Source of the DNA: Polyangia bacterium
GTDB taxonomy: Bacteria; Myxococcota_A; Polyangia; Fen-1088
Length of the DNA stretch: 64,000 bases
Direction of reading: 5' to 3'
NCBI GenBank assembly: GCA_036268875.1
Contig: DATATI010000074.1
Coordinates: forward strand, 245,422 to 309,421
Both the position numbers and the translations under genes were made by a program. The notes under the pieces are model-generated. The model had not been told where the DNA came from. It worked only from the letters and a program-made list of their open reading frames with translations, and ran no database searches. Below, piece by piece: positions 55,711 through 64,000 of this stretch (the stretch's first letter is position 1; every line of letters starts with the position of its first letter).

Positions 55711-56940
55711 CTAGCCTTCGCGCGCGCGCAGCACGGCGGTCGGGAAGGCGCGGCCCGGCCGGGCGAACAGATAGCCTTGGCAGAGGTCGCCGCCCAGGCC
55801 CACCAGGGTGTCGCGCTCCTGCTCGGTCTCGATGCCTTCGGCGATCATCTGGATGCCCAGGCCCCGGCACAGGCCGACGATCGAATGCACCAGCTTCTGC
55901 TTGGTCGGCGAGCGATCGAGGCCGCGAATCAAAGACATGTCGACCTTGACCACTTCGGGCTCAAGCTGCGCAAAGCTGGTGAGGCCCGCGTAGCCGGCGC
56001 CCAGATCGTCGACGGCGATGCGATAGCCCATGGCCCGCAGCTGAGCGACCCGGCCGCTGACGTCGTTGATGCGCTCGAGCGGCGCGCGTTCGGTGATCTC
56101 CAGGATCACGCGGCTGGCGTGCGCGGAAAGCGGACCGTCGGCGGCGTAGAGGCTTTCGTCCTCCAGTTCCAGGGCGTGGACGTTGACGAACACCAGGCCC
56201 GGGAGTGGCAGATCGGCGACCTTCGAAGCGACGCGATCGCGAATCATCCGGCCGAGTTCTTTCAGACGGCCCAGTCGCTCCGCCGCTTCGAACAGATCTT
56301 GCGGCGAACGCAACGTCGGTTCTTCGTTGCGGACCAGGGCTTCGTAGGCGAACACGTTCTGCTCGGCCCACGAGATGATCGGCTGATACGCCACCCACAG
56401 CGTGGCCAGGGCATTGCCGAACCGCACTTCCAGACCGGCCCGATCGCCGAGGTGCTTGCCTTCCAGATGAAACAGCTCCAGCGCCTCGCGCTTGATCTTG
56501 GCCATCTTGTGCAGGCGGACGGCGCGCGCCACCACCTCTTCCAGGTGCTTGGGGTCGACCGGCTTGATGAGATAACGAAGGGCGCCGTGCTCCAGCGCCT
56601 GCATGGCGCTTTCGATGGCGGGACCGCCGGTCATCAGGATCACCGGCACGTCCAGGTCGTGCTCGCGCACCGAGCGCAGGAAAGCGAGGCCGCTCATCTC
56701 CGGCATGGTGATGTCGCTGACGATGGCGTCGTACGAACAGACGCGCGTGCGCTCGGCCGCCGCCTTGCCGTCGTTGGCGGTCTCGACCAGGTAACCCGCC
56801 AGCGTCAGCAGGCGGGCGTAACCGCGAGCGATGGAAGGTTCGTCGTCGACAAGCAGGATGTGCCCTTGATGAGCCACCTCCGTCCCCGCGCCTGATTGTC
56901 CGTCACTGCTCCCCAAACCGCTGACACCGATAGCCGACAT
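55711..56940 (-). CDS. Response regulator with an EAL (cyclic-di-GMP phosphodiesterase) domain
   Basis: The 409-residue protein has a receiver at residues 20-150 with LLVDDEPSIARG, the phospho-acceptor in IVSDITMPEMSGLAF, MTGGPAIESA and the Lys in LIKPVDPKHL, then a 200-residue EAL domain. EAL catalytic positions are present: YEALVR, the Asn in FVNVHALEL, ILEITERAPL, AVDDLGAGYAGL, VVKVDMSLI, IAEGIETEQE and QGYLFARP. I infer an active c-di-GMP phosphodiesterase controlled by a histidine kinase that is not nearby. ATG 56940 is used; ATG 56952 is possible. Confidence 0.9.
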   Translation of the reverse strand: MSAIGVSGLGSSDGQSGAGTEVAHQGHILLVDDEPSIARGYARLLTLAGYLVETANDGKAAAERTRVCSYDAIVSDITMPEMSGLAFLRSVREHDLDVPVILMTGGPAIESAMQALEHGALRYLIKPVDPKHLEEVVARAVRLHKMAKIKREALELFHLEGKHLGDRAGLEVRFGNALATLWVAYQPIISWAEQNVFAYEALVRNEEPTLRSPQDLFEAAERLGRLKELGRMIRDRVASKVADLPLPGLVFVNVHALELEDESLYAADGPLSAHASRVILEITERAPLERINDVSGRVAQLRAMGYRIAVDDLGAGYAGLTSFAQLEPEVVKVDMSLIRGLDRSPTKQKLVHSIVGLCRGLGIQMIAEGIETEQERDTLVGLGGDLCQGYLFARPGRAFPTAVLRAREG

Positions 56941-57037
56941 CAAAAGGCACATCGGCAGTCAGAAGAAGAAATTGAGCCCGGCACCTGTGTCATCCCAGCG
57001 ATTCTCGTTCGTTTATTTACCGCCCGTCGCCAGGTCC

Positions 57038-57046
57038 TGGTATATC
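57038..57046 (+). promoter_or_regulatory. Extended -10 promoter of the pdh operon
   Basis: TGGTATATC is an extended -10 (TGn then TATATC). No good -35 is seen, which is tolerated by extended -10 promoters. Transcription near 57053 gives a leader of about 50 bases, unlike most genes in this window, and the leader carries AGGAG sequences. Confidence 0.4.
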
Positions 57047-57105
57047 CTCGCGGCTTCGTTCCCGGTGCCGCCGCTACAGGAGAAGATTCAGGAGACATGC
57101 TGGAC

Positions 57106-58110
57106 ATGAGTCGCATCGAACGGGAGGTCGTTGAACCTCGCGAAAAAGCCCGCTCCGTCGACAAGGCACAGCTGGTGCATTACTACCAGCAGATGCTGGC
57201 CATCCGGCGCATGGAAGAGGCGCTGGCAAAGGCGTACGCACTTCGGAAATTCGGCGGATTTTTGCACCTTTATATCGGGCAAGAAGCGGTGGCGGTGGGC
57301 GCCATCGCTGCGCTGAAGCCGGAAGACTACGTCATCGCCACCTACCGCGAACACGCCCATGCCTACGCCAAGGGCATGGCCGCCAAGCAAATCATCGCCG
57401 AGATGTACGGAAAAGAGACCGGCTGCTCGAAGGGCCTGGGCGGCTCGATGCACCTGTTCGACGCTCCTCGCAATTTCCTCGGTGGGTACGGAATTGTGGG
57501 CGGCCACATCCCGATCGCCGCCGGCACCGCCTACGCGTCGAAGTACCGCGGCGACGGGCGCGTGACCTTGTGCTTCTTCGGCGACGGCTCGGTGGCCCAG
57601 GGCGCGTTCCACGAGGGCGTGGCCCTGGCTGCGCTGTGGCGCCTGCCGGTGGTGTTCATCTGCGAGAACAACCTCTATTCGATGGGCACCCCGCTCTACC
57701 GATCATTGTCGGTCACCGACGTCTCGCAGAAGGCGCTGGGCTACGGCATCGCCCGCGATCGCTTCGACGGCGAAGACGTCCTGCGCGTGCGCGACCGCAT
57801 CGGCGAGGCCGTGCGCCGGGCCCGCAACGAATCGATGCCGACGTTGGTCGAGATTCGCACCTATCGGTTTCGCGGTCACTCGATGTCGGACGCCGGCCTC
57901 TACCGCACCAAGGAAGAGGTCGAAGAGTGGAAAAAGCGCGACCCCGTCGGCTTCGGCCGCGCGCTGCTGGAGAAGGCCAACGTCCCGGAGGCGGAGATCG
58001 CGGCCATCGAGGCCAAGGTCAAAGAAGAAATTGAGGAAGCGGTGCAGTTCGCCGAGGACAGCCCCGAGCTGGCCTACGAACGTCTCGCCGAGTTCACGTA
58101 CAAGGAGTAA
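57106..58110 (+). CDS. pdhA: Pyruvate dehydrogenase E1 component alpha subunit
   Basis: Together with PdhB it decarboxylates pyruvate with thiamine diphosphate. The 334-residue protein has GFLHLYIGQEAVAVGA, TYREHAHAYAKGM, CSKGLGGSMHLFD, the ThDP motif FFGDGSVAQGAFHEGVALAA and ENNLYSMGTP, and the phosphorylation-loop-like RFRGHSMSDAGLYR. ATG 57106 has AGGAGA (57090-57095) ten bases upstream; ATG 57097 would leave only one base. It is the first gene of the operon pdhA-pdhB-pdhC-lpd, with lipA and lgt downstream. Confidence 0.96.
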   Translation: MSRIEREVVEPREKARSVDKAQLVHYYQQMLAIRRMEEALAKAYALRKFGGFLHLYIGQEAVAVGAIAALKPEDYVIATYREHAHAYAKGMAAKQIIAEMYGKETGCSKGLGGSMHLFDAPRNFLGGYGIVGGHIPIAAGTAYASKYRGDGRVTLCFFGDGSVAQGAFHEGVALAALWRLPVVFICENNLYSMGTPLYRSLSVTDVSQKALGYGIARDRFDGEDVLRVRDRIGEAVRRARNESMPTLVEIRTYRFRGHSMSDAGLYRTKEEVEEWKKRDPVGFGRALLEKANVPEAEIAAIEAKVKEEIEEAVQFAEDSPELAYERLAEFTYKE

Positions 58111-58119
58111 CGGAAAGAC

Positions 58120-59100
58120 ATGCCGACCGTAGCGTATCGCGAAGCGCTCAACCAGGCGATGGCCGAGGAGATGGAGCGCGACGATCGAATTTTCCTGATG
58201 GGCGAAGAAGTTGGTCACTACAACGGCGCCTACAAAGTTTCCAAGGGCCTGCTGGATAAGTTCGGCGAAAAGCGGGTCATCGACACGCCCATCGCCGAAG
58301 GCGGCTTCGTGGGCGTCGGCATCGGCGCGGCGATGGTCGGTCTGCGGCCAATCATCGAGTTGATGACCTGGAACTTCTCGCTGGTGGCGGCGGATCAGCT
58401 GATCAACAACGCGGCGAAGATCCGGCAGATGTCCGGCGGCCAGTTCACGCTGCCGGTGGTGTTTCGCGGCCCGGGCGGGTCGGCGCACCAGCTGGCCGCG
58501 CAGCACAGCCAGTCGACCGAGGCGCTGTGGGCCCACATCCCCGGCCTGAAGGTCGTCATGCCGGCCAACCCGAAGGACGCCAAGGGTCTGCTCAAGAGCG
58601 CCATCCGCGACGACAACCCCATCGTCTTCATCGAAGGCGAGGTCATGTACGGCGACCAGGGCGAGATCCCCGAGGGCGAGTACACCATCCCGCTGGGCGT
58701 GGCCGAGGTGAAGCGTCAGGGCAAGGACCTCACCATCATCGGCTGGTCGAAGATGGTCAAGCTGGCGCTTCAGGTGGCCGAGCAGCTGGCCCCCGAGGGC
58801 ATCGACATCGAGGTTGTCGACCCACGCACGATTCGCCCGCTCGACGAAGCGCTGCTGGTGCAGTCGGTGAAAAAGACCGGCCGCTGCTTGATTCTGGAGG
58901 AAGGCTGGCCGTTCAACGGCGTGGGCGCGGAGATCGCCTATCGGATCGGCAAGGCCTGCTTCGACGATCTGGACGCACCGGTCGAACGCCTCACCGGTGC
59001 GGACATGCCGATGCCGTACAACCACCACCTGGAAGCCATGTGCGTCCCCGACGCGGCCCGCACCATCGCCGCCGTCAAACGCGTGCTGTATTTGGAATAG
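58120..59100 (+). CDS. pdhB: Pyruvate dehydrogenase E1 component beta subunit
   Basis: The beta subunit completes the ThDP active site of the alpha2-beta2 E1. The 326-residue protein has YREALNQAMAEEMERD, FLMGEEVGHYNGAYKVSKGL, RVIDTPIAEGGFVGVGIGAA, FRGPGGSAHQLAAQHSQSTE, VVMPANPKDAKGLL and VVDPRTIRPLD. ATG 58120 lies nine bases after the pdhA stop. An 84-base gap without a gene separates it from pdhC. Confidence 0.97.
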   Translation: MPTVAYREALNQAMAEEMERDDRIFLMGEEVGHYNGAYKVSKGLLDKFGEKRVIDTPIAEGGFVGVGIGAAMVGLRPIIELMTWNFSLVAADQLINNAAKIRQMSGGQFTLPVVFRGPGGSAHQLAAQHSQSTEALWAHIPGLKVVMPANPKDAKGLLKSAIRDDNPIVFIEGEVMYGDQGEIPEGEYTIPLGVAEVKRQGKDLTIIGWSKMVKLALQVAEQLAPEGIDIEVVDPRTIRPLDEALLVQSVKKTGRCLILEEGWPFNGVGAEIAYRIGKACFDDLDAPVERLTGADMPMPYNHHLEAMCVPDAARTIAAVKRVLYLE

Positions 59101-59184
59101 CGGGCACGCCGCGCGCGTTCGCTTTCACGTCGACAGTTTCAACGAACGTCATTCGCCCACTCACGAAGGAATAGGTACGAGGTC

Positions 59185-60624
59185 ATGGCCCAGATTCTGG
59201 ATATGCCCCAGCTCTCCGACACCATGCGCGAGGGCGTGCTGCGGAAATGGCGCAAGAACGAAGGCGACAAGATCGCGCCGGGGGAGCTTCTGGCCGAGGT
59301 CGAGACTGACAAGGCGACCATGGACTTCGAAGCCTTCGACGAAGGCGTGTTGCTGAAACGTCTCATCGGTGACGGAACCACCGTGCCGGTGGGCTCGCCG
59401 ATCGCCATCATCGGGAAGACGGGCGAGGACATCACCGCGCTGGTCGAGCAAGCCAAGGCTCGCTCGGCGAGTGGTGGAAAGAAACCGGCGGCGCCCGCAC
59501 CGGCGGCGAAGGCACCCGAGGCGAAACCGACGCCGGCGCCTGCTCCCGCGCCCGCCGCCGCACCGGCGGCTCCGAATGGCGCCGCTCGCGCCGCCGCGCC
59601 GGCTCGTCCCGCCGCGCCGGCGCCTGCCCAGGTCTCGCGTCCGGCCGCCGCGCCGGCGCCGGCCGCCGGCAAGGTGCTGGCCTCGCCGCTGGCGCGCAAG
59701 CTGGCGACGGATCTGGGCGTCGACCTGCGCGCGGTTCAAGGCACCGGCCCCGGCGGTCGCATCGTCGAACGCGACGTCAAGGCCGTCGCCGACGGCGGCA
59801 GCAGCGCGGCCAGCGCGCCCGCCAACGACACCGCACCGGCCGAAGCCGCGGCGCAAGCAGAGCCGGCCAAACCCGCCGCGCCCCTGCCCGACAAGATCAT
59901 CCCCGACCGCCGCGCCGAAGCGCGCCCGGCCGCGCCCGTCCCGAGCGACGACGTGGAAAAGCCCCTGTCGATGATGCGGCGGACGATCGCCCGCCGCCTG
60001 CTGGAGTCGAAGACCAGCATCCCGCACTTTTATCTGACCATGGACGTCGACATGGACGCCGCGATGGAGTTCCGCTCGCAGGTCAGCCAGGTGCACAACG
60101 CCAAGCTGTCGATCAACGATCTGGTCATCAAAGCATCGGCGCTGGCCCTGCGCCGCATTCCCGAGGCCAACGCGTCGTTCACCGACGAGGCGATTGTTGA
60201 ACACGCCCGGGTCGACGTCGGCATGGCGGTGGCCATCGAAGACGGCCTGGTCACGCCAGTGATCCGCGACGCCGACCACAAGACCCTGGGTCAGATCTCC
60301 AACGAGGCCCACGAGATGGCCAAGCGCGCGCGCGATCGCAAGCTGCGCCCTGAAGAGATGACCGGCGCCACCTTCTCGGTGTCGAACCTGGGCATGCTGG
60401 GGATCCGGGACTTCTGCGCCATCATCAACCCGCCCGAGGCAGCCATCCTGGCCGTCGGCGCCGTCCGCAAGGAGCCGGTGGTCAAGGGCGACAAGATCGT
60501 CATCGGCCAGCGCATGTCGCTGACGCTGTCGTGCGACCACCGGGTCATCGACGGCGCCCTGGGCGCGAAGTTGTTGCAGGCCATCACGTCGATCCTCGAA
60601 CGCCCGATCGCGCTGGCGTTTTAG
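59185..60624 (+). CDS. pdhC: Dihydrolipoamide acetyltransferase (E2)
   Basis: E2 carries lipoyl-bound acetyl groups to CoA. The 479-residue protein has one lipoyl domain (residues 1-77; the lipoylated Lys is in VETDKATMDFEAFDEG), an Ala/Pro-rich mobile linker of about 75 residues, an E1/E3-binding peripheral domain near 170-205 (ASPLARKLATDLGVDLRAVQ and GGRIVERDVKAV), another linker and the catalytic core from about 255, ending with SCDHRVIDGALGAKLL. LipB and LipA, encoded at 5151 and 62086, supply the cofactor. Confidence 0.96.
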   Translation: MAQILDMPQLSDTMREGVLRKWRKNEGDKIAPGELLAEVETDKATMDFEAFDEGVLLKRLIGDGTTVPVGSPIAIIGKTGEDITALVEQAKARSASGGKKPAAPAPAAKAPEAKPTPAPAPAPAAAPAAPNGAARAAAPARPAAPAPAQVSRPAAAPAPAAGKVLASPLARKLATDLGVDLRAVQGTGPGGRIVERDVKAVADGGSSAASAPANDTAPAEAAAQAEPAKPAAPLPDKIIPDRRAEARPAAPVPSDDVEKPLSMMRRTIARRLLESKTSIPHFYLTMDVDMDAAMEFRSQVSQVHNAKLSINDLVIKASALALRRIPEANASFTDEAIVEHARVDVGMAVAIEDGLVTPVIRDADHKTLGQISNEAHEMAKRARDRKLRPEEMTGATFSVSNLGMLGIRDFCAIINPPEAAILAVGAVRKEPVVKGDKIVIGQRMSLTLSCDHRVIDGALGAKLLQAITSILERPIALAF

Positions 60625-60637
60625 GCATCAAACCATC

Positions 60638-62047
<1,410 letters not shown>

Positions 62048-62065
62048 CCGCCCCGGGCCATATCG

Positions 62066-62071
62066 TATAGT
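62066..62071 (+). promoter_or_regulatory. Possible internal -10 before lipA
   Basis: TATAGT (five of six matches to TATAAT) lies 14 bases before ATG 62086, in the 38-base gap after lpd. No good -35 is seen. It would let lipA and lgt be expressed apart from the pdh genes. Confidence 0.35.
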
Positions 62072-62085
62072 AGGCGTCGTACCCC

Positions 62086-63030
62086 ATGTCCGCGCGTGTC
62101 GTCGAAACCCGTTCGAAGAAGTTGCGCGTCGTCGCTGGCGAGGCGCCCGCCGCTTACACGCCGAAGCCTGACTGGATCCGCATGAAGATGCCGACCGGCG
62201 AGGCGTTCTTCGACTTGAAAAAGCGCGTGGGCGAGCTGGGGCTGCACACGGTCTGCGAGAGCGCGTCCTGCCCGAACATCGGCGAGTGCTGGAACCGCAA
62301 GTCGCTGACCATCATGATCCTGGGCGGCATCTGCACGCGATCGTGTCAGTTCTGCGACGTGCCGACCGGACGGCCCTTGCCCGCCGATCCCGAGGAGCCG
62401 GGCCGCGTGGCGACGATGCTGGCCGAACTGGGGCTGCGCCACACCGTCATCACCTGCGTCGATCGCGATGACATTCCCGACGGCGGCGCGGCGCACTGGG
62501 CGGCCACGATTCGCGCCGTGAAAACGGCCGCGCCTGAATTGGTGCTGGAAGTCTTGACCGGCGATTTCAAGGGCGACACCGGCGCGGTGGACGTCGTCAT
62601 CGACGCCGGGCCGGATGTCTTCGCGCACAACCTCGAGACCGTGCCACGGCTGTCGCGCCAGGTGCGCGTCCAGGCCAGCTACGCGCGGTCCTACGCCGTC
62701 CTCCGTCACGCCAAGAATCGCGGCGCCATCACCAAGACCGGCTTGATGCTGGGCCTGGGCGAAGAGCTGGACGAGGTGCGCGCCGTTCTCCGCGAGCTGC
62801 GCGAGATCGGCGTCGACATCCTGACCCTCGGGCAATACCTGCGGCCGTCGCGCAATCACCTCGACGTCGCCCGCTTCGTCCACCCCGACGAGTTCGCCGC
62901 CCTCAAAGACGAAGCGCTGGCCCTGGGCTTTCCGCACGTCGAATCCGGCCCGATGGTCCGCTCCAGCTATCACGCCGACGGCCAGCGCGACATCGTGCGC
63001 CAGCTGGCGGCGCGCCGAGTCGCCCGATGA
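62086..63030 (+). CDS. lipA: Lipoyl synthase
   Basis: LipA inserts two sulphur atoms into octanoyl groups on lipoyl domains by radical SAM chemistry. The 314-residue protein has the auxiliary-cluster cysteines CESASCPNIGECW, the SAM cluster GGICTRSCQFCDV, the DVFAHNLETVPRL segment, GLMLGLGEELDEV and the final GPMVRSSYHADGQ Ser ligand. The first 25 residues, to the YTPKPDWIRMKMP segment, are less conserved. It lies right after the E2-E3 genes, so it is positioned to serve the complex. The stop overlaps lgt (ATGA). Confidence 0.97.
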   Translation: MSARVVETRSKKLRVVAGEAPAAYTPKPDWIRMKMPTGEAFFDLKKRVGELGLHTVCESASCPNIGECWNRKSLTIMILGGICTRSCQFCDVPTGRPLPADPEEPGRVATMLAELGLRHTVITCVDRDDIPDGGAAHWAATIRAVKTAAPELVLEVLTGDFKGDTGAVDVVIDAGPDVFAHNLETVPRLSRQVRVQASYARSYAVLRHAKNRGAITKTGLMLGLGEELDEVRAVLRELREIGVDILTLGQYLRPSRNHLDVARFVHPDEFAALKDEALALGFPHVESGPMVRSSYHADGQRDIVRQLAARRVAR

Positions 63031-63857
63031 TTCCGTACTTCAACGGGCACCTGTTCAGCATCCCCGCGATCAGCCTCTTTGGTCATGCCTTTGGCCCGAT
63101 CTCGATCGAGATGTTCGGGGTGCTGGTGGCGCTGGGAGTGATCATCGGCGATCAGATCGTCGTGCGTCGCGGCGTCCAGATGGGCCTCGAAGCGCAGGAC
63201 ATCAAGTTCCTGAACGCCCGCATCGTCATCGCCGGTTTCATCATGGCCCACCTGGTGTCGGTGATTTTCTATTTTCCCGAACGGATCAAAGAAAACCCCC
63301 TGGTGCTGATCAATGTCTGGTCGGGCTTGTCGTCCTTCGGCGGTTTTCTGGGCGCGGCGCTGGCGTTCCTGTATTACACGCGGCGAGAAAAGATCTCGGC
63401 CCTGCGCTACGCGGACGCGGTGGCCCTGGGTCTGGTGGTCGGCTGGATCTTCGGGCGCACCGGCTGCTTCACGGCCCACGATCACCCGGGCCTCAAGACC
63501 AGCTTTTTTCTGGCCGTGCAATACCCGGGCGGCGCGCGCCACGATCTGGGCCTCGACGAACTGCTGTTCACCATCGTCATCGCCCTCTGCCTGTTTCGCT
63601 TCGCCCGCACGCCGCGCCCGCCGGGTCGGGTGATCGGGCTCTTCGCCCTGCTCTACGCGCCGGTGCGGTTCGGCCTGGATTTTCTGCGCGCCCGCGACTA
63701 CGCCCGCCCCGACGAGCGCTACGCCGGCCTGACGCCGGCGCAGTGGGCGTGCATGCTGTGCCTGGCGGTCGGCCTCTGGCTTTTGATCCGCAAGAGCGAC
63801 GAAGCCCCTCCTCCGGCGGCGGTCCCGCCGGCGCCATCGGAAGCCCCGCCCGCCTAG
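63027..63857 (+). CDS. lgt: Phosphatidylglycerol--prolipoprotein diacylglyceryl transferase
   Basis: Lgt adds the diacylglycerol group to the lipobox Cys of prolipoproteins. The 276-residue inner-membrane protein has about seven helices. The family signature region reads VGWIFGRTGCFTAHDHPG, and the C-terminal element is YAPVRFGLDFLRARD. The upstream SGLSSFGGFLGAALAF matches the conserved HGG-type segment, with Phe where many homologues have His. The family match is clear, but several usual polar positions differ (see findings). The Pro/Ala-rich tail is unusual. It overlaps lipA by four bases. The 143 bases that follow, to the right edge, hold no gene I can support. Confidence 0.9.
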   Translation: MIPYFNGHLFSIPAISLFGHAFGPISIEMFGVLVALGVIIGDQIVVRRGVQMGLEAQDIKFLNARIVIAGFIMAHLVSVIFYFPERIKENPLVLINVWSGLSSFGGFLGAALAFLYYTRREKISALRYADAVALGLVVGWIFGRTGCFTAHDHPGLKTSFFLAVQYPGGARHDLGLDELLFTIVIALCLFRFARTPRPPGRVIGLFALLYAPVRFGLDFLRARDYARPDERYAGLTPAQWACMLCLAVGLWLLIRKSDEAPPPAAVPPAPSEAPPA

Positions 63858-64000
63858 CGCCTAGACCGCTATCGAATTGACCCGATCTCGGAGGCGACAC
63901 GGGACGAACGGTAACCGAGGCTGGACGCGCGGCTTGGACGGCGCGACAAATTCGGCGTGGTGGGCCGCTTGGCTGCTTTCGTCGCCGCATGGCATCCGAC

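Noticed and set aside
63858..64000. A minus-strand open frame reaching over the right edge of lgt
   Set aside because: It overlaps lgt in antisense and has no motif or start signal.

Overview
The window is GC-rich chromosomal DNA with dense, mostly ATP-dependent and housekeeping genes, and it looks like a member of the Myxococcota (the former myxobacterial Deltaproteobacteria). The support is: two secreted metalloproteases ending in MYXO-CTERM-like tails (Gly-Cys, a hydrophobic stretch, an Arg cluster), multidomain Ser/Thr protein kinases with ATPase- or TPR-like partners, several large lipoproteins, a zinc-ribbon L28, and strong third-position G/C bias. I see no insertion sequence, prophage, CRISPR array, tRNA or rRNA. 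Layout: bases 1-7.7 kb (minus strand) hold a multidomain kinase with an altered catalytic loop (cut by the left edge), a HEAT-repeat lipoprotein, a Ddl-like ATP-grasp protein, lipB, and an unusual protein with two HARE-HTH domains and an Mrr-like C-terminus. 7.8-13.8 kb (plus) hold ddl, ppk1 and a coupled trio of a small secreted protein and two matrixin-like proteases. 13.8-16.5 kb hold a repeat lipoprotein, rpmB and a DciA/DUF721 gene. 16.6-23.2 kb (minus) is a complete seven-gene trp operon in the order trpE-G-D-C-F-B-A with overlapping stop/start codons. 23.4-27.0 kb (plus) hold an RND/MMPL exporter and a radical SAM protein, convergent with a five-gene minus-strand set at 27.0-31.3 kb (Gfo/Idh dehydrogenase, CDP-alcohol phosphotransferase, class III aminotransferase, PgpA, GtrA) that reads like an undescribed polar-lipid or headgroup pathway. 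31.4-37.3 kb (plus) hold glyA, a small secreted protein, and a 1322-residue secreted protein built almost entirely from aromatic 'FPLFW'-type repeats, the most striking object in the window. 37.3-44.4 kb (minus) hold a large Ig-like lipoprotein, an AMIN-domain protein and two tandem APC permease-USP fusions. 44.5-53.4 kb hold tsaE, a PfkB kinase coupled to MTA phosphorylase, a TPR-kinase, a CBM9-like lipoprotein, an LCAT-like hydrolase, a small unknown protein and a BrkB/YihY membrane protein. 53.5-56.9 kb (minus) hold a metallophosphoesterase, an EEP-family nuclease/phosphatase, a QueD-like enzyme and a response regulator-EAL protein. 57.1-63.9 kb (plus) is a pyruvate dehydrogenase operon (E1 alpha, E1 beta, E2, E3) followed by lipA and lgt. 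How they fit together: lipB and lipA, at opposite ends of the window, make the lipoyl cofactor needed by the E2 subunit encoded beside lipA. Lgt lipidates prolipoproteins such as the four lipoproteins predicted here. A recurrent promoter layout is visible: a TTGAC-type -35, 17-18 bases, a -10, then only 6-9 bases to the start codon. It implies leaderless transcripts for several unrelated genes and was used here to choose starts.
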